Positions 10,127 through 24,100 of a DNA stretch of 64,000 nt are shown here, one piece after another. Both the position numbers and the translations under genes were made by a program. The notes under the pieces were generated by a model. That model saw only the letters and a list, made by a program, of their open reading frames with translations, ran no database searches and was not told where the DNA came from. Positions within the stretch are counted from its first letter, which is position 1, and every line of letters starts with the position of its first letter. Origin of the DNA: Elysia chlorotica (Eukaryota; Mollusca; Gastropoda; Plakobranchidae); assembly GCA_003991915.1 (NCBI GenBank), contig RQTK01000765.1:1-64000 (forward strand), in the 5' to 3' direction.

Positions 10127-13100
10127 CTACGACCAATCGATATCACTTTTCCTGAGGGCCAGCCCAGCCAAATACACAGACCCAACCACAATACCCAACC
10201 CAAGACCTGCCGATAACACCCACCAACCATACCCAGCATATTTCTTCTTCTCTCTCATCAACACTGAAAAAACAAGGTTTGCATCTCCTTTCTCCTGATG
10301 GTCCTGGGCCAGGAATGGTATGACCGCCTCTAGCTCCTCATGAGAGAGACAACTTGGGGAGATCCTGTGTACGACTGACATTGCAGTTGCTTCCCCTGCT
10401 TGGATCGCTCCACTCATGTAGCCACTCCAGATGGTAGCCGCCTCGGTACCGGCAAAATGAAGTCTGTGCAGGAAGGCAGAAAGATGACATGCAGAATGAA
10501 TTGAATTGAGTTGGTTGATTAACGTCAAACGTCGACACTATATAGACTATATTGTGGACAAGGCTCAAGATTTGCGACTGACAATTTTATATGCTGTCAC
10601 ATATGAGACAGGGACAGGATAACTAGACTCCTGTCTCAGCCCATTATATTATATTGACACTGACTGAGGATGAAATCAAACAAAGATAAGCAACACGTGA
10701 AGATGGTTTTAAAGTAGAGCAAGGGTTCTTATACAACCTTCGTCTTTAAACCTTTACTATGACAAAGTAATAAGGTAAAAGTTATATTGCCATAGACTAA
10801 GCTCTGAACTGGGTTACAAGACTTTTCAATATGCATGTGCTAAAAAACTTTGAATTATAGTCTTTTCTATATCATCTGGAACTTGTAGCGTTGTTTGTTT
10901 CCATTAATAAGAACAATTCTTCACATCACATCCTTAAATCTCAAGATATGCTATCTCTATACATCTAGATATCTTTCCATGCAATAAAAAAGAATGACTA
11001 CGTGAAAAGAGATGAGCAATATTTCCTATTTGCTTTTACAAGAGTTATTAACAAAAACAAGGAATCTCATTAATACTAAGTTTTACTGAGTAGTTATGAA
11101 AATTCATGTTCTCTTCAACCTAAGACACGGATGATTGGTATACCTTCCCTCCGGTCTCCTGACAGTAGAACTGTAGAGGCCCATCCCACCTGGTGTGAGA
11201 AGCGAGACAGGCGAACCCCAGCTCAACGGTTCCAGGTTCCAGTCCTTCTCTGCATAGTCGAGAAATAATCTCACTTGGGGACCAAAGAATATGCTCAGGT
11301 GTTCCAAAACTGCCTCTTGCCTTACTTTGGCCTGGTATGGATGGATTGAAGCATTGCTGGGATTAGATAGAGTTTGGTGTGTATGTAGACAATCCTAAAG
11401 TCATGTGTTGTTGTTTTTTAATGTTGTGGTCTGAAGTTATATAATGTTAAGAGGCTAGAGAACAGAAAAATGAAAACGAGCGCAGGTTTGCACTATCAAA
11501 GAAAAAGAAAAACATTATTTATAAAAAAAATTCTAAAACTGCTATATATTGTAATTGAGATATAGTACTTTTCTACTTTCATAGCTCAGTGACAATGTAC
11601 ATTGGCAAGACTAAAACTCCGATAAACATGGAATGATGAAGCACTGAGCGGGTAAATATGCCCCATGAATGCCTTAAATGAGTCTTAATGTCTGAATGTC
11701 TTAAAATGTCTTTTTAATGAGATAACAATAGAAAATGACTAAAGACAGATATGTCCTTCATATGTCCTTCACCCACCGACATTTCAGCGTAGGCCACTGC
11801 CAGGTCTCCGCCCAGAAAGGCCACAAGTGCTGGACTCCCATTCTCAGAAGTCGCATCATATGAGAGACACACAGGCCCCTTAGGGCAAGAAGTCAGAACA
11901 GGGCCACCGCCATTAGAAACAATTTCTCCAGAAAGACCAGCTTCCCGCCAAAAAGCCTACAGAGTGAAATGTGGAAAACAGAAAGCAATAGTGAGAGAGT
12001 AGAAACAATAAATTATAATGTTCCCTTAAAAGCTAACACAATGCATTTTTGGCTAAATTGTCTTTTTCTTCTGCTGGAACTGAGATCAATAAGAATATAT
12101 TTTTGTTTCGTTATTATATAATCAGATGAGATGATTGTTGTTACTTGAAGTGCAGCAAATACTTTAACTTAAAAAGTGCTAGATTTAAGGCGGGGCCCAT
12201 GGGCCCCAGGCCCCAGGCCCCCACCAAAAGCCATTCCCCTTCAAAACGCTTTGTAAAATTATGCATCCCTTGACAATTATAAGAGTGAGGGGCCCCTCAC
12301 CCGAGCTGAGCCTAAGGCCCACTGCAACCTAAATCCTGCACTGACTTTAATCACTGCACTTGATCGTCTAAACCCATAGATCAAGTATAACATTCACCAA
12401 AGAGAAAAACACCATTTAAAGAATGTATTATGTTTTTTAAACCACACTGCGTTACAAAGCATTTAAATACATAAGAAACTCAGAGTATGAATATCAAGTC
12501 GATTATTCTTACCATACAAGATGATCATTAATGATTTTTCAAGTACATATTTTTTCATGGGAACTCTTTGTTATGAGAAATATTACAGCGAGGAGAAAGA
12601 GTATGTCTGTTTTTTAACAACTCTCACACTCACAGTCTCGTAAGTTAAAATAATTTTTGTGAGGCTCCCCATCGGCATAAACTTCATGAGGTTTTCTCGC
12701 ACAGATGACAGTCTTGGTTCAAACTTCATGTATTCTAAGAGAATTTACAAAGTAGAGGAAAAAGGTTAAGGAAATGAATTAGAATACACTGAATAAAGCA
12801 TATCTAATTCTTTTTCGTTTAGTAATATACAATATTCATTTCCCTTTCTGAAGGGGTGAAATGCAAAAACATCTTAGCAGCATTTTGCTTTTCCATAAGC
12901 AACGTACCTAAAACAGAAGTCTATAACTTCAGACAAAAGGCACTAAAAAAAAAGGGGGGGGGGAGGGGGGGATTGGTCAAACCAGCAAAGCAATCATCAT
13001 CTGAACCATAGCTGAAAACAAGCAGTCTGTCCTACATCTATAGTTCATTTCAATGCAAATTTTGACAGGTCTAAAAAGTGGGAAAAATGGACAAAGAGGT

Positions 13101-16100
13101 TTTTGCATCTCACCCCCACACATGAAAATTTGAATCATGGTTTAGAAAAAAAAAAAAAAAAAAAAAAGACAAAAATGTTGAAAGGGGTTTGAACTTGATA
13201 AAATCCAATAATAGTCATTAAATGGACGCTAAACAAAATGATAAAGGACTTTTAAAATTATTGAATAAATGCATGTCAAATAAATTTTTAATAGTGACAA
13301 AAATCAAAGACTGTCCTCACCCATCGCCTTGGGAGGCGTGGCCATGATGACAAAAGACGCAGATCCCTGCCACCCGCTTGCGGTGGTTACCTCTACTGCC
13401 TTGTCTGTCTGGAGAAAAACGAGACTGGTTGAAGAAGCTTTAAGCTTAGTTTTAACTGACATATAATTATATAATTGAGATTATTGGTATATCACCCAGG
13501 GTTGGACTACAGATCCAAATGAGACTCAACCATCTTTTATTTTTTCAATTCATTTCATAATAAATAAACGATCATAAACTTAGGTTTAGCTCAAGAGCAC
13601 TTGGCTGGATGAAAAACAAAAAGATGAAAGGGCCTGCACTCTCTATATTGCACCTATTTGCCTTGCCATGAGAAAATCCAGTTTGCATTTTATTTATTTT
13701 CTTTCTCTAAGGAAGTCATTCAGTTAGTTTCAGGGGTTTTTCTTCAATTTCAAAATGAATGGTATATTTTTAGATAACCTGGTCATAATATTGGTTCAGG
13801 GGTTGGGGGTTGGGTTGGTTTTAACGTCCAACATCAGTACTATATAGGTTATATTGTGGACGGGCCCCAAGACTAACGTCTGACAATTTATGTGCTGCCA
13901 CACACGATACAGGGCAGGGATACCAAGACTCCTGTCTCAGCTGGTCACATTAAACGGACACCGATCCAACCAGTAGGGAGCGAAATCGCCAGTGCTTTAA
14001 CCACTGACCTTTTGCGTCGGAAGCTGACGTTCAACGTCAGAGCCACCGCGCCCCCCAGTTTCAGGGGTTTTTCTTCAATTTCAAAATGAATGAGGAAAAT
14101 GTTAAACTTAATTTTACTGTCCAATGGTGGTGATCGCATTCTGTGCTAAAATCTCACATTGACTACAAATAAACTTCAATTTTGACTTTTACAATGTGCA
14201 TAAAAATGATTACAAATTAAACATTTCAAGTAGTTGTGCGCATATTTTTTTCTTTCATTCTAAAAGTTTACATTAATGGCATTATTATGATGAATGAAAA
14301 CAAAATAACGTATACTAAGCAAAAAAGTATTGCAAAGCTGTTTTAATGGGAAAGATTTAACCATCTTACAGAAATAAATTTAAAAAAAAAAACTCCCATG
14401 CAAAAGCTTGAAAAGCTTCACATTAGAAAAGTTCAGTGCTTATTTAAATAATCCCCCCCTGAGATCTTTCACCTGATTAACTGAAATCACAGGGTCTGCT
14501 AGTCTGACAGCATCTTCTCCAATAGACTTCATAAGTTTCAGTGATATTTCCTGTGCCCCGCCCTGGAACAAATTACAGAGAGAATGATAAAATATGCAAT
14601 ACAGGCACGACAAGGGATACATTTTAAGCGTTTTCTCTCTTCTCTCTTCTTTGCATTTCTTCATTCCTAAGCACGTGAGTTGCCCTATGTTGATAAAAAC
14701 AGAGATAATAAAAGCAGTGTGTAATATCATTAAATCAATGACATTGTGTTGGATGTTGTTTTTTGTTGGTTTTTTTTATTGCTAACTGTGTATCTTAACA
14801 ACAGTGTTTCTTCCGCTCCTAAATTTGGTAAATGTGTTTGCCTTCTGCACTCCAATATGATTTAATTTCTTCACCTCAGCATCTCCATTCCTTAAAATCT
14901 TATTTGATACAAAATTACAAGTAAAAAAACAACAACACAGGTATATAACACTATTGCTGTCCTTTTTTTTTTCAACCTACGTAATAATACATAGTATATG
15001 GCATATATAGCGCATATTACTACCTTTTGAGACTGCCTCTATGCGCTTTACATAATATTGTATTTTTAAGAAATGATAAAAAGCATACACATAGGCATAA
15101 ATAAACAAAACATGTTCATGTTGCAGCACTTAAAGCATTGATAGAAGTGCGTTTTAAGCATTTTTTTTTTATTGAGACAGTGTGGCAAATTTTCACACTT
15201 CTAGTGGGATACTATTCGATACACCATTACACGTACACCAGTAAATTTGGTTTAATTAAAGACGCTAAGGCTGAAGAGGATCACCCAGAACCAAGTCCGG
15301 TGGAATGGAGTTACTGCGGACCTATGTTCCACAAGGAATCAAAAGGCTTAAACTAAACTCTTAAACTAATGAGATTTTGATCGGCAGCGTAAGAAAGTCT
15401 GCTGACCTTGATCCTGAACTCCTGGGCTGCTCCCTGTTTGGTCTCCAGCAGTTTCTCCAGGCCATCAGCCATGTGGATGTAGACCAGGTAGAACAGAAAG
15501 GATACCTGGCTCGGTTCGCAGCCCAGTACAACTCGACACGCCGCCTCCACGGCATCACGGGCGCCTAGAGAGAAAAGAAAGAAGAAAAATGCAGGTCTTT
15601 TAGTTACAAACTTGTATGCCTAAGAAATTTACAATGAGGTCAGATCAACTCGAAAGCTTCACAAAGACAGCGAAAAGACCCAGCTCAAAAGAGGGGCAAG
15701 ACAGGATGAGAAAAACGCAGGTCTTGCACTCATAACTTGTATGTCTGAGACACATATTTTATAAAGGATTCTTATCAACTCTACAGCTTCACAAAGATAG
15801 CGAAAAGATGCAGCTCAAAACAGGGCAAGTCAGAGTGACAAAAACAAAGGTTTTGTATTTCAAATTGGAGTGTCTAAGACATCTGCATTGAGGCTACATC
15901 GACTCTGAATTTTCATAAAGATAGTGGAAATATTCATCTTAAAGAGGGGCAAAAACAGAGTCACAACATCTCTACCCCCACACACTAAAGCTTCACAAAG
16001 ACAGCAAAACAGTTCAGCTTCAAAGACGGGCCAGACAGGGTACATAAAGATAGTGGAAGTATTCGTCTTAAAGTGGGGGAAGAGAGACTGACATAACATC

Positions 16101-19100
16101 TCTCCCCCACACACTAAAGCTTTGCAAAGACAGCAAAACGGTTCATATTCAAAGACGGGCCAGACAGGGTGAAAACACAGATTTTTTATGTACAAATGTG
16201 TGAGTCCAAGACATCTACAATGGGACCACTTCAACCCTGAATCTTGCTAAAGACAGCGGAAAGAGGGGCAAGACAGGGTCACAACATCTCTCCTCCTCCC
16301 CCCCTCCCAAACTATTCGATGTGTGTCTCTGTGATAGACTTGATTAACAACCTCACCCAAAAAAATTGAAAGACGTTCAGCTGAAAACACATGTGGGAAA
16401 AAAAATAAAGATATCGCAACCATTTCAGCCAGATTAAAGTTTGACTTATTTTAGCCAAGCTGGTGCAACAGATAATAAATGCTAAGTGTGGGTTGAGCCA
16501 AAATTTAGTTTAAACCGCAGTTAAACTACACTGGTGCAATCAAGTGTAAGAGTCATTGTAAGGCAACCCAGACTACTCCAAAGAAGAAGAGATAGACCAA
16601 ACTTGGGATATAGAGATGAAAGTGCACATCAGTAAATGAGCCAAATGCAGTCAATGATAACGGCAAAACATTGTGGTTACTGGAAGCTGTTTTGGATTTA
16701 GAGATTTAGAGATGTCTAAGAATCAAAATATTTATCAAAAATTTTTTTTTCAATCAGCATTATCTTATACTTTTCAAGATGTGAGCGCTAGCACTCTTTT
16801 TTTTCTCGTCAAGACGTGTTCATAAAAAGCCTACAATTCCGCGGTGGTGTGGTAACCAAAAGAAAGAATTATAGTTAAGGTAACTATTCCAATATTCCTT
16901 TCCTTTGACCACTTTCATTTCTAATGGAAAAAATGGTAAAGTTTGACCCTCACGCATCAACAAGTGCTGACCAACACGAGGCTGTTTAGTGTTGCGTTGT
17001 GAAAGGGTTAAAAGAGCAAGATTTTTATAAAACAAGCTCTAATGAATCTAAGAATCAAGATGGATTCTTTCTCAAACAGAAATAATTTTAAAGAGCGATA
17101 TACAACTTATTGTCCAGATGCTTGTACAGAACAGAAGATTGTTTATGTTCACTTCAATTTGATAGACAGCTTTTGAAAAGTTCATTGTTTCAATGGAAAT
17201 TTCTGTGACATTCTTTTCATAATCTCCAAGCATTAAAATATAGATATGGGTGGCGGTCCAGATAAGACAGATCTTATGAAGTGATAGGGAAAAAATATAT
17301 CTTGTTAAGCCTGAAATGTCAAACATAACGTCAAGACCAATGTAGTCAAAACTCCTTAAAGTGTTAAGTATGTACTTTGGCAAAATACCTATCAGCACAC
17401 AACATCAAGTCAAAGAATGTCCAAAGAATTACAACATTCCCATTCCTTGTCCCTTACCTCGAGTATACAGTGTCTGATCCATGAACCCTGCTAAACTGAT
17501 GGCATCCCACTCATTGGCTCTTGGATGAGAGAATGGATCAGTAATGCTAATCTGGCGTCGATACCAGTCAGTCTTGAGAGGAACAAAAATGAAAAATATA
17601 TATTGCTATCAATAAAAGTTCCAAAAAAAGCTATTAAAAAATATCAGGGGCTCTCCACAACACTTCTCTAAAAGTTTATTCAAATGGGCAAAAGGTTATT
17701 AATAATTGGCACTTATTGTAGCTATGATGATGTAAAAGGAGATAATTATATCTTAATGTGATTCATATATAGACCTCATGACCAATATTGTATTACGATA
17801 CCTTCTTTTTTTTTTTTAGAAGGTTATCTTTTTTAGTCGTATCAATTTCACCTTAAAACTTTCATTATTTCCTGTAACATACTGTTTCACTAACTCTATG
17901 CTTCCTTAGTGAAAACTTACACAATATCATGTCTGTGTTAAGGTTGAGACATTTTATTTTTGAGATTTAAGAAAAAGCCCTTCAATACTGGAAAAAGAAT
18001 TTTCAATATCAGATTTTTTTTTTATTATCTGCGGTTTACACTATAGTGACAAGCTTGAATTTTCAATGAAATATTTTATATACAGTTGGCAAATGGAAAG
18101 AAATCTCTGTTTGTTATCTTCTAAAACTTGCTCAAAGAAGGATTAGCAAAGCTACAAGTATGTATCTAACACAAGTACAACCAAACCTTGGCCATGTGCC
18201 AGTAGAGATCAACCAGGGCCAAAAACGACAGGCTGGGGATGTCGGAACTGTAGGATGTGACTTTGGAGCCTCCCAGCTGCTGCAGCTTCTGACCAGCCGT
18301 GTACTGGGGGTAGGTCTCCAAGCCAAGCTCACCTAGCATCCGCATCACGTGTGTCTGACATCTGGGAAGTGCCAGGGATATAGGGACACAGGGGAACAAA
18401 AAAGTGAATGGAGTGCTAGTAAGCTTCAGAATTTACATCATGTAGCAAAACAAGTAAGTTGTTGTCATCTAAAAAAAAGAAATATGAAAATAATAATAAT
18501 TATGTTTTTTGACTACTTAAATGCAATAATGTTTGAGATCATTAATACTCTACGCAGTACCTAGAAAGACATGTTACTGGTTGAAGATTTTTTTTTTATC
18601 TTCAATCACTATACGCAAAAATTCATAATAATTTGATATAGTTTTTCATCTTTAGAGCTAGATTTACAAAAATGATTTCAACATTTTAATTCCTGCAATT
18701 GCTCACAAGAGAAAAGTAACTCAGGATAAAAATGTAGACTTAAACTGATAATGTAGATTTTCACTCTTTTTACTTAATAATAGAGCTAATCGTTTGTTAT
18801 TTTAACCTCAAGACTTACGTGCCAACCCACTGGCCTCCCATATCCCATCTGTGGACGCCTTTGTTACCAACCAGTGGGACGGAATGTGTTCTTCCACCTA
18901 CGCGATCTGTTGAAGAAGTCATTCTTTTAAGCAAGCCTAATGACAAAGATTTTCTGAGTCTCTCAAATCGGCAACAATAAGATCTTTAAATACAGCACAC
19001 ACACAAGCAAGAGCTAAAGGTAAAAATAAAAAAATATAATCACGTTTTCATGCTTCTACAAATTTATGTGATAGCAACCGTTTTATTTAATGTAATAATA

Positions 19101-19516
19101 TAAAGTTATTATTAAAGAATTCAGAGCTGAAATCATTAATAAATCCCTCAAAATATTTGTTTCCTTATCAGGACATTGACACATTTTTACCATTCATCTA
19201 GGCCTATATATTTATTTTACCATTTATACTATTATTTTAGCATATGTATACTATTATTTAATGATAAAACTTAATCATTTCTTGCTCATAAAGACATTTT
19301 AAAAAAGACATGAGATGGGCTTGGAGTAGAGAATTTTATTTATGACCAAAAAAAAAATAAAACGAAATTGAGAATGGAACAAATAAAATGAAACATACCT
19401 TTCCCTTCAAGAACAATGACTTTAGCATGTGGCATCTTTTTCTTTACTGTGTAAGCAGCAGTCAGACCAGATATCCCACCCCCAATAACAATTACATCAA
19501 AAAGGCTGTCACCCAT
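10127..19516 (-). CDS. Flavin amine oxidase, monoamine oxidase-like
   Basis: Eleven coding exons assembled by GT/AG sites with every phase agreeing: 19399-19516, 18819-18906, 18187-18361, 17458-17572, 15407-15564, 14473-14562, 13321-13408, 12634-12734, 11777-11956, 11144-11331, 10127-10463; 1638 nt, 545 aa (MAO is about 520-527). Dinucleotide FAD site GGGISGL at residues 12-18; RVGGRT at 41-46; MAO-type Lys304 in GSLTK; C-terminal FAGTE at 437-441 and SGYM with Tyr449; a single C-terminal membrane helix at about 514-537, as in outer-mitochondrial-membrane MAO. Odd: the MAO flavin-linking Cys and following cage Tyr are Ser411 and Pro412, so FAD is probably bound non-covalently and substrate range is uncertain. 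It should oxidise an amine to aldehyde, NH3 and H2O2. ATG 19516 sits 5 nt after a good acceptor (ctcctcag), so a 5' UTR exon lies upstream. Confidence 0.93.
10505..10690 (-). mobile_element. SINE fragment in amine oxidase intron 10
   Basis: Same family as 37186-37441: gttggttgattaacgtcaaa, a tatattgtggac block, tgacaattttata, and ctcctgtctcagcc in order. The tRNA-like head (right end) is missing. Confidence 0.7.
13795..14058 (-). mobile_element. tRNA-derived SINE in an intron
   Basis: Near full-length member of the 37186-37441 family, in amine oxidase intron 6, in the same transcriptional sense as the host gene. It contains ggttttaacgtccaac, gacgggccccaagactaac, cacattaaacggacaccga and ttttgcgtcggaagctgacg, ending in a C-rich run. 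It is flanked by the phrase tttcaggggtttttcttcaa at about 13729 and 14060, which is a possible long target-site duplication. Confidence 0.8.
15583..16310. repeat. Degenerate minisatellite, about 130-bp unit
   Basis: Five or six diverged units in the amine oxidase intron between 15564 and 17458. Each passes through agcttcacaaagacagc, a gaggggcaagacaggg-like block and a caggtttt/tgta block. Units at 15985 and 16110 carry an extra catctct...ccccacacacta segment. Confidence 0.75.
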
Positions 19517-21158
19517 TATGCCTGAGGAGACAAAATACTCATGAATTGTAGTACAGTTGTGCATTTGGTGTACTGCTACGCTGATAACTAAATAAATAAA
19601 TTGAAATGTATATAAATATAAAAAGAATTAGTTTTAAAAGCTCTCGGGATTCATTGTATATTTTATCTAAATTGCATTCGAGGCCAAGCAAAATGAAATA
19701 TTGCAATCGTTACACAATAATCTTACATTCCTTAGAATGATAATGCTTCAACATTTTAAAAACTGTTTAAAAACTGCTATTTGGGTGAACAAAAAATTTA
19801 AAGATCGTTTCTTTTATGATCAACAAAAATAATTTATAATGAAACTTCAACCAATAAAATATAGCCTAGCCTACGACATAAACCTTGCTACAAAGATTCA
19901 AGAATTAATTTTTTGAAAAAGAATCTAATTCGGCTAAGGATTGTAAAGCTCATAAATGTACCACTCAACGTTTAGCTCCATTGTCAGCATTAAAATTAAT
20001 TAAGTTAAATTGGAAAAGCTGAGGGTAGCCTAAGTGAATGCCTTTATTGATTATTCTGTATTTTAGGCCTATATATTTATTAACAATTGAATACAAATTT
20101 TGCTTTTAACTAAGAGAATGAGAGGAAGCTCCTCATTCCTGCTGAATTCATTTCCCCTCACACCTCCAGATAATTACTATTCATGCAAGCATTTAGTTTG
20201 ATGATTTATAATCCTAATTGCTTCCACAAAAAGGGGAGAGGGGGTGGGGGGAGTAAAAAAAACCCAACAAATTCATTAAATCCATACATTAGTTAAAATA
20301 ACCTTCATGACTATTGTAATCTAGATCTCAAGGAATATTATAAAAAAATATATAGGCTACAGTGTGAGACAGAAATCTATCTAGGACTCTTATAAATGAT
20401 AGTATAGCCTGCAGAGTTTAGAAACTGTTCATAAGATGGGTAGGAATATGATAGACCTACTAATTATATAGTGCGTATGGTAAAATGTCGACAGAAACAC
20501 TATTTAATTGTGACTATAGACTCAGCCACTAGATTTAAGTAGGCCTACATCTAGAGCTAGATCTAGATCTAGATCTAGTTGCAAATCTATGACTAGGGTC
20601 ATTATTTATAGAGAGATCAAATATCTAGCCTCAATATAATAACTTAATCTTGATTCTAGAATCTATCGATTCAAAACTAATTAATATTTTGTTTAGCACT
20701 TCTATGATCTCTATGTTACAATGGAACATATTTAATATAGATATTGAGAAAAAAGGATAGATTACTATCTAACCTAGTATGAGTAGTAGACTCTAGTAAA
20801 CGAGACAGTTTGTCTGAAGTTCACACCCACTAGGCCCTACACTCTAGTACTCGGTGGACTCTGTTGTTTTCCTGGTAGGGACATCACTCTGGTTGATCAC
20901 CAAGCCAAGTTATTTGTTTTGGAGCTCTTCTATTTTCTATGTCACAATCATGTCCTAAGGTTTGTTGATAGATCTAGTCATGGCTGCACATAACAGATCA
21001 TCCTTCAAAAAATCTTGAGATGATTTACATTGCTTTCGATCGAAACTAAATTTAAATGTGGGATTCTTAGTTTAGTTCTAGATCTATGTATTTTAGTTTG
21101 AAAGCCATGCTCAAGTAAGTCACTTGTTGCAGATATATTTAATTTTTGTGACATTAAA
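19517..21158. promoter_or_regulatory. Shared head-to-head intergenic region
   Basis: The amine oxidase (minus) and UPF0489 gene (plus) are divergent, with 1.64 kb between their start codons. The interval must hold both promoters and at least one 5' UTR exon of the amine oxidase. A ctagatct tandem (about 20550-20580) is visible; no convincing TATA box, initiator or CpG-rich core can be fixed by eye. Confidence 0.4.
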
Positions 21159-24100
21159 ATGATCTTGCTGCGAAGGTGGCAGCGTTATTTGCGCTACCTA
21201 GCAGCAGTTGTCTGCATTATTGTTCTGATCACTGTGATCAAGCAGGCAGATTTAGATGACGACGCTGACTATGACGAGTATTATGAATACAAGTCTTCAG
21301 GTAGAAGAGGGGCCGCTAGACTTCAAAAGTTGACAGGTCATGGAGAGTCAGGTTCCGGAGAAGATCTTGCATGGCTGCCAGGACTGAAGAAGCATGGCGG
21401 AGGCAAGGTGTTGCCAGTTGTCGTAGTTGAGGAACACTATGAAGGTTTGTGAGCCAATAATTGGGCACTCCTTGAGTTTTGTGGTCCCTTATCTGTGGGC
21501 GATCAAATGGGTGGGTGGGTGAGATTTGATTATAAATATCAGTTAGCCAAGCCGTTGAGAGAGCTAGAGAGACAGAGAAAGTGAGTGTGAGAGAGACAGA
21601 GATAGAAAGAGTTGAGTTGGTTGCTTAACATACCAACTTAATGTGTGTCCCCCGCCCCTACCTTTAATAATCGAATTCCTCCCAGCCACCCATTTGATTG
21701 CCCACAAAACTCAAGGAGCGCCAATAATTGAATTGGTAGATTATTATAATATTGATTACTGATCTCTTCAGAAGTTCTCAGGTTGGCAAATGCAATTTTC
21801 ACTTAGCTGCCGTTGTCCTGTAGTGTCTAGATAGGCGTATATAGGCCTACATGTATTTGATCTATAAAGTTATCATTTATTTTATAACTCGGCAACCTAA
21901 ATCTAGATCTTCATGACTTAGAAGAATTGAACTTGTAACTTGCAGAATGCGATGACTGAGAATGATTTTGCACTTTTGTGGTGATTATGTCAATAAAACA
22001 GAGACTGAATTGTTGTGATGTTTCCTCAGTACTTCACTACTGGTTTCAAGCTGCAGAAATTGGTCTCATCCCAAAGTCTGGAAATATTCTTGTAAGTAAT
22101 GATGCAATACCGAATTGATGTGTAATTATTCTCTCAAATTTGCCATGAACTTTCCAATACTTATACTGAATGATTGATGCAATTAATTTGTTGTTTTTTT
22201 TATCTGTTTGTCTGCATGGTCAACAAGATGTTAAATTAAATTTTTATACATTTTTTAGCCTGTAAAAGAAGACTAAGTCATAATATTTTTGTTTGATTCT
22301 TCTTTCTATTTGTCTTCAATTTTTAAAAATCTGTCTGCATATTCAACAAGACGTTAAATTAAATTTTTATGAAGTTTTTAGCCTGTAAAAGAATCTGACT
22401 GAGTCATAACATTTTTGTATGATTCTTCTTTCTATCTGTCTTCAAAGGTTCACTTTGATGCTCACGCTGATGTTGACATGCCTGAGACTTCCAGCATTCT
22501 GCCAAGATTTCATTACCCAAAGTCACGGAAAGAAGTAAAGAGCTTGATGCAGTCAAGTGAAAAGTTTATAATGGTAAAAGGTTTGAATATTCCTCTATTG
22601 TGCATTGTAAGCACTTTAATTAATTTTCTTGGTTAATTTCATTTGTGTCTCTAAATTTTGTTGTTTCGTTTTTTTTTACGTGATGGGGGCTGATTGTGCA
22701 AGGTTTAGGCCTTCCAAAATTTGTTTCCCTTTTTTATTTACTCCAGGTCCTGAATTCTTAAGAAGTTGCACCACTATGCTGTTCATAATTCTCTGATGAT
22801 TTCTAGACATATCCTGGACAGAGAAACCTCTGAGAATTATGTAGCTTCACTCAAAACTTTCTTGTATACAAACTCTATAGGAGTCCTTTGTTGGAATTGG
22901 GGTTTGATTGAACTGGCTGAGAGGCTTAAAATGTAAGGAGTTGTATCCATAGCATATGTATTACATTACATGCGATAATTTCTATATATTTCTCTATATA
23001 TCAAAGCAAAAAACTGGAAGGATCAACACTCTTTGAAGCAGTTCTTGTTCATAATTTTTCTCTCTTCTTAAAAACACGCTCTTCTGAATTTTTTAATTCC
23101 TCAGGCAGCTGTTCAGTCTGGGCTCTTGAATCACATTGTGTGGGTGATGCCATCCTGGAGCAGGGACAGAACTTCCCCTTCGTCTGCGAACATCTGGTTC
23201 AAGCTGGGAACTTTGATGCGAAGAGCGCCAGGAGATCATAAGCAAAACTTCTGCTCTTGCTGGGTTCACGTCTCTTTCACTGCGGATGACAAAGATCAGG
23301 ATAGATGGTTGGGGTACAACTTTCCGTCCGAGGACCACAATGGCTGGAGATGCCAGACAAATGAGTTCTCTCCCCTGTCTGAGGAGGACAGTGGGTCTGA
23401 GATCAACCCTGCTCAGTGCTCCGTCCACACCTTAGGCTTGCTGCAGCTTGTGGATTCTACAGAAGCGGCCGATCTTCTCACGTCTCTCAGTACAGAACAA
23501 CAACACTTGAAAGACAAACGTAAAATTTTACTAGATATAGACGAAGACTATTTTGGGGTTTCCAGTGACTCCTTTGACCTTAGCACAATCGGCTTGACCC
23601 TCGATGAGACAGACATTCTCTCTGACTTGATTGGGGATGTGTTCTGTGCTGATACAACATTTGATGAGCGGGTTGCGGACATGTTCCATGCAGCCCTCTT
23701 AAATCTACTGGTGAACATCAAGCTCCAGAGCTGTGAACTGAAAGGAGAGAGTTTCTCAGTGAACCAGCGGCGTCGGAAGTGCTACACCAGTTTACAAATG
23801 AGCAACCTCCTCATAGAGAAAATCCCAAGAATGGTCAAATTTTTGGTCGAGGTGGGAGAGGCAGAGCACATTCTGTGTTCAAGATCTCAATCATCCTGGG
23901 ATTCGTCTCTTCACACGCTTCTTCAGAATCTGATTCTTTATCTCCAGAACTTGTCCGTGCAGCAGCTTCGGCATCTAGCCTGGCTTGGAATCTGCTTCGA
24001 CGTCTCCCCGTCCTCCATGTATTTCCACCAGCCTCTCCCCCTCAAGCTATGCAGAGGGCACAACAACCTCAACAAGACTCTAGTGTCTTCATTCCACCCC

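Noticed and set aside
9792..10136. 114-residue frame after the amine oxidase stop
   Set aside because: Overlaps the last codons in another phase, depends on a non-ATG start, and has no motif; most likely 3' UTR.
18187..18354. Alternative amine oxidase acceptor 7 nt inside the chosen one
   Set aside because: Using the AG just before acacacgtg breaks the reading frame with the preceding exon; the AG before atgtcag keeps it.
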